In this document: positions 8,326 through 10,224 of the stretch, piece after piece
Numbering within the stretch: the stretch's first letter is position 1
Layout: each line of letters opens with the position of its first letter
NCBI GenBank assembly: GCA_018818755.1
Contig: JAHIRL010000073.1
Location: 1-10,224, forward strand
Reading direction: 5' to 3'
DNA length: 10,224 nucleotides
Source of the DNA: Patescibacteria group bacterium
GTDB taxonomy: Bacteria > Patescibacteriota > Gracilibacteria > UBA1369 > LOWO2-01-FULL-3
The notes under the pieces: model-generated
What the model saw: the letters and a program-made list of their open reading frames with translations, nothing else
Databases searched by the model: none
What the model was told of the DNA's origin: nothing
Translations under genes and position numbers: made by a program

Positions 8326-9429
8326 CTAGACCTTAAGAGGCATTATAATGTAAATATAGTCATCCCCTTTTACCGGCTTAATAAGGGCCGGGGAGACTTT
8401 GTCGTTTATAAGTATCTTTATTTTATCAGCACTAATATAAGTCAACACATCCAATAAATATTGAGCATTTAAGGATATTTTATTATTTTCACCTTCAATT
8501 TTAATTAAAAGCTCAGCTTTTTCCTCACCAACCTTGGTTTCCTCAGAGCTAATTAGTAGTTTTCCGTCGTTTGTGGCACTTAGTTTTACACTATTATTAT
8601 TCTCTCTCGCAAAAAGGCTAACCCTTTTTAAAACTAAAGATAAATCTTCCACATTAACTTCGAGAACACTTTTGTGTTCTGTTGGAATTATTTTTTTATA
8701 ATCCGGAAACTTCCCCTCTATTAAACGAGATATCATTTCCACTCCTCCGGAAGTAAATAAAATTTGATTATCCGAAATCATAATTTTAACCTCTTTCTCT
8801 CCGGATTTTGTTATAACCTTCCCAAGCTCTATCATTGTTTTTGCCGGAATAATACAAGAAACATCCTCTTTTCCAGCACTAAGTTTTAACTTTTTCTCTG
8901 CCAGCCTATAACTATCTGTTGTGACTAACTTCATACCATCTTTATCATAATCCAAAAGAACACCGGAAAGAACAGGCCTCGAAGTGTTCATAGAAGCGGC
9001 AAAAGTGGTTTCGTTAATAGCCTCATGTAGATCATCCATTTTCACCTTATACTCTTTGGCTTTTTCTATTTTTGGTATCAACGGGAACTCGTCAGCGCTT
9101 ATACATTTTATTTTTGTGCTTGATGATGAAGAATTAACAGCAAGACTCATTCCCTCAACAATACTAAGCTCAACTTTTTCATCATTAAGTAAAGAAATAT
9201 AATTACTAATTAATTTTGCAGGAACAGTTATTGCTCCTTCCCCACGAACATCCGCATCTATATTACAACTAATCGCAATTTCTAAATTTGTAGCTGAGAA
9301 ATATAATCGTTTCCCCTCGGCCTTTAATAAAATATTATTAAGCACCGGTAGTGTGTTGTTTGGGCTAATTGCTTTATCAACAATACTAAGTGCCCTGTCT
9401 AAATCTCGTTGAGTACAAAAAACTTTCAT
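8326..9429 (-). CDS. dnaN: DNA polymerase III beta subunit (sliding clamp)
   Basis: DnaN forms the ring-shaped dimer that tethers DNA polymerase III to DNA and serves as a docking hub for repair and replication proteins. The 367 residues match the family's usual length, with three similar domains (~1-120, ~125-245, ~246-367). Recognisable family signatures are the N-terminus MKVFCTQRDLDRALSIVDKA, RPVLSGVLLDY and TTDSYRLAEKK in domain II, RLIEGKFPDYKKIIP entering domain III, and the C-terminal MPLKV, equivalent to the clamp's usual MPMRL end. The ATG at 9429 fits the canonical protein start, although no clear Shine-Dalgarno sequence precedes it and the codon lies in a perfect palindrome. It is first in a tight dnaN-mfd unit. 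Confidence 0.97.
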   Translation of the reverse strand: MKVFCTQRDLDRALSIVDKAISPNNTLPVLNNILLKAEGKRLYFSATNLEIAISCNIDADVRGEGAITVPAKLISNYISLLNDEKVELSIVEGMSLAVNSSSSSTKIKCISADEFPLIPKIEKAKEYKVKMDDLHEAINETTFAASMNTSRPVLSGVLLDYDKDGMKLVTTDSYRLAEKKLKLSAGKEDVSCIIPAKTMIELGKVITKSGEKEVKIMISDNQILFTSGGVEMISRLIEGKFPDYKKIIPTEHKSVLEVNVEDLSLVLKRVSLFARENNNSVKLSATNDGKLLISSEETKVGEEKAELLIKIEGENNKISLNAQYLLDVLTYISADKIKILINDKVSPALIKPVKGDDYIYIIMPLKV

Positions 9430-9440
9430 AGTCTATGAAA
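9424..9440 (-). promoter_or_regulatory. Perfect palindrome over the dnaN start codon
   Basis: TTTCATAGACTATGAAA (minus strand) is an 8-bp perfect inverted repeat around one central base; the second arm contains the dnaN ATG. In mRNA it could fold as 7 bp with a 3-nt loop and hide the start codon; in DNA it could be an operator. The sequence is certain, the function is inference. Confidence 0.4.
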
Positions 9441-9470
9441 TAATGAAATATTATATTTCTGCCCAGACAC

Positions 9471-9498
9471 ATTATATGTTCTATTTCTTAAAATACAA
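9471..9498 (-). promoter_or_regulatory. Probable sigma-70-type promoter for dnaN-mfd
   Basis: On the minus strand TTGTAT (9498-9493) is followed by a 16-bp spacer and a perfect TATAAT (9476-9471). Transcription would begin at about 9460-9465, leaving a leader of ~30-35 nt before the dnaN ATG. A second TATAAT at 9455-9450 has no good -35. Background AT richness lowers confidence. Confidence 0.5.
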
Positions 9499-9736
9499 CA
9501 GAAAAAAATATTCCCACTTAAACTTTTTTAAACATATAAACACATTCCTAAATGGCTATTATATTAATAAATATATATAAATAAAACAGTAGTACATAGA
9601 AGGGGCTTGTCAGAAAGAAGTAAAAGTATTAAAAACACAAATAGTAAAAGGATAAGGAAAACGCCACTTTTTGATTAACCAAAAAATATTATAAATTTAT
9701 GTTTGTTTAAAGTTTGTGCAAAAACTCTTAAAAAGC

Positions 9737-9765
9737 TTGTTAATATGTCGAAAGTCTTTTAATAT
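9737..9765 (+). promoter_or_regulatory. Possible promoter for the rightward RNase Y-like gene
   Basis: TTGTTA (9737-9742), a 17-bp spacer and TAATAT (9760-9765) match the sigma-70 consensus at four of six positions each. The spacing is ideal and the element sits 33 bp before the ATG. In such AT-rich sequence this could arise by chance. Confidence 0.35.
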
Positions 9766-9798
9766 TTAGTGGCTATTTTTTATTCATTAAGAAGAAGT

Positions 9799-10224
9799 AT
9801 GGGGAATTTTATAGAAATTTTGATTTATTTATTGTTAAGTGGGGGGGTGGGGTTTTCCACAATGTTTTTTATTTTGAAGAATAAAAAGCTTTTTGATTTT
9901 GAAAAAAAAGAACAAAAAGCAAAAGAACTTCTTGACGAAAACAAAGAAAAAGCAAGCCAGGTTTTAGAGGAGACAAAAGAAAGAATGAATAAATCGCGCC
10001 AAAATTTTGAGGAAAGCGTAAAAAGGAGGGAGTTTAGAATAGGAAAGATAAACGGATCAATGTCTATAAAGGAAAAAATGGTAGCCCGAAAAGAAGAAAA
10101 AAACAAGACCCTAAAACTCCAAATTGCCTCAGAAAAAGAAGAGCAACAAAGCAAACAAAGCAAGATTAAGAAAAACGAAGAGGAAATAATTCAAAAATTA
10201 TCTCAAGCAACAGGAGAAACAAAA
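9799..10224 (+). CDS. rny: Membrane-anchored coiled-coil protein, probable RNase Y (3' partial)
   Basis: The frame is open from ATG 9799 to the window end (142 codons, no stop). Residues ~4-27 form one hydrophobic segment (FIEILIYLLLSGGVGFSTMFF), followed by a basic stretch and about 110 residues of highly charged Lys/Glu-rich coiled coil. The visible end, EEEIIQKLSQATGETK, resembles the junction just before the KH domain of RNase Y (often ...LERIAGLTxEEAK). RNase Y is a membrane-bound endoribonuclease that starts mRNA decay; its KH and HD catalytic domains would lie beyond the window, so the catalytic part cannot be checked. The ATG is preceded by purine-rich AAGAAGAAG, a weak ribosome-binding site; an upstream in-frame GTG at 9769 is possible but overlaps the proposed promoter region. 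Other anchored coiled-coil proteins remain possible. Confidence 0.62.
   Translation, partial: MGNFIEILIYLLLSGGVGFSTMFFILKNKKLFDFEKKEQKAKELLDENKEKASQVLEETKERMNKSRQNFEESVKRREFRIGKINGSMSIKEKMVARKEEKNKTLKLQIASEKEEQQSKQSKIKKNEEEIIQKLSQATGETK

Larger units (their letters stand above)
9430..9798. other. AT-rich divergent intergenic region, candidate oriC
   Basis: No gene is visible in these 369 bp; the longest ATG frames are about ten codons. It holds the putative dnaN promoter, a 30-bp run of only A and T (9557-9586), a direct repeat AGTAAAAG (9619-9626 and 9643-9650) and a promoter-like pair for the rightward gene. Hand counts on the plus strand give C 26, G 12 for 9421-9600, but G 40, C 18 for 9601-9840, so the skew switches at the A/T block. 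DnaA-box-like 9-mers with one mismatch to TTATNCACA occur at 9715-9723 (minus strand, TTTTGCACA) and just outside at 9853-9861 (TTTTCCACA). No exact box or box cluster was found, so oriC is a hypothesis. Confidence 0.4.

Noticed and set aside
9450..9455. Second TATAAT upstream of dnaN as an independent promoter
   Set aside because: The position 17 bp upstream reads CATATA, a poor -35; the upstream pair at 9471-9498 is better.
9825..10163. Minus-strand frame of 112 codons rich in Phe and Ser
   Set aside because: It is the reverse shadow of the Lys/Glu-rich coiled coil of the plus-strand gene; AAA and GAA codons read as TTT and TTC.
1..10224. CRISPR array, insertion sequence, prophage, toxin-antitoxin or recoded UGA
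   Set aside because: No regularly spaced repeats, transposase-like frames or terminal inverted repeats were seen, and the complete genes read through in the standard code.

Overview
The window looks like a piece of chromosome from a low-to-moderate GC, probably uncultured bacterium. The closest impression is Candidate Phyla Radiation (Patescibacteria), because the surface-protein modules and the compact DnaN/Mfd/RNase Y-like proteins resemble ones from that group. This rests on recalled sequence style, not on a search. The standard bacterial code fits: the three complete genes end in TAA, TAG and TAG, and no in-frame TGA needs explaining.

Layout, left to right. (1) Positions 2-4582, plus strand, hold the 3' part of a very large exported surface protein. 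It has propeller-like and carbohydrate-binding-like segments, two tandem copies of a three-module beta-sandwich unit, a linker, a further beta domain and three C-terminal S-layer homology (SLH) domains. Its 5' end lies outside the window. (2) Positions 4587-5006, minus strand, hold a complete tmRNA gene (ssrA), 4 bp from the surface-protein stop codon and convergent with it. Its tag peptide is long (23 residues) and ends in VCA. (3) Positions 5058-8318, minus strand, encode Mfd, the transcription-repair coupling factor. (4) Positions 8326-9429, minus strand, encode DnaN, the replication sliding clamp, 7 bp upstream of mfd and apparently in one operon with it. (5) Positions 9430-9798 are an AT-rich divergent intergenic region with promoter-like elements in both directions. 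(6) From 9799 to the window end, plus strand, an open frame starts a membrane-anchored coiled-coil protein that looks like the N-terminus of RNase Y.

The genes are mostly core information processing: replication clamp, repair of stalled transcription, rescue of stalled ribosomes and probably mRNA decay. They sit beside one accessory cell-surface gene. The most notable feature beyond the genes is the divergent intergenic region. Hand-counted GC skew changes sign inside it, at an uninterrupted 30-bp A/T block just upstream of dnaN. The surface-protein gene keeps the C-rich plus strand although it is transcribed the other way, which makes a replication origin a reasonable hypothesis. I saw no CRISPR array, insertion sequence, prophage or defence gene, and no clear sign of a wholly new system.
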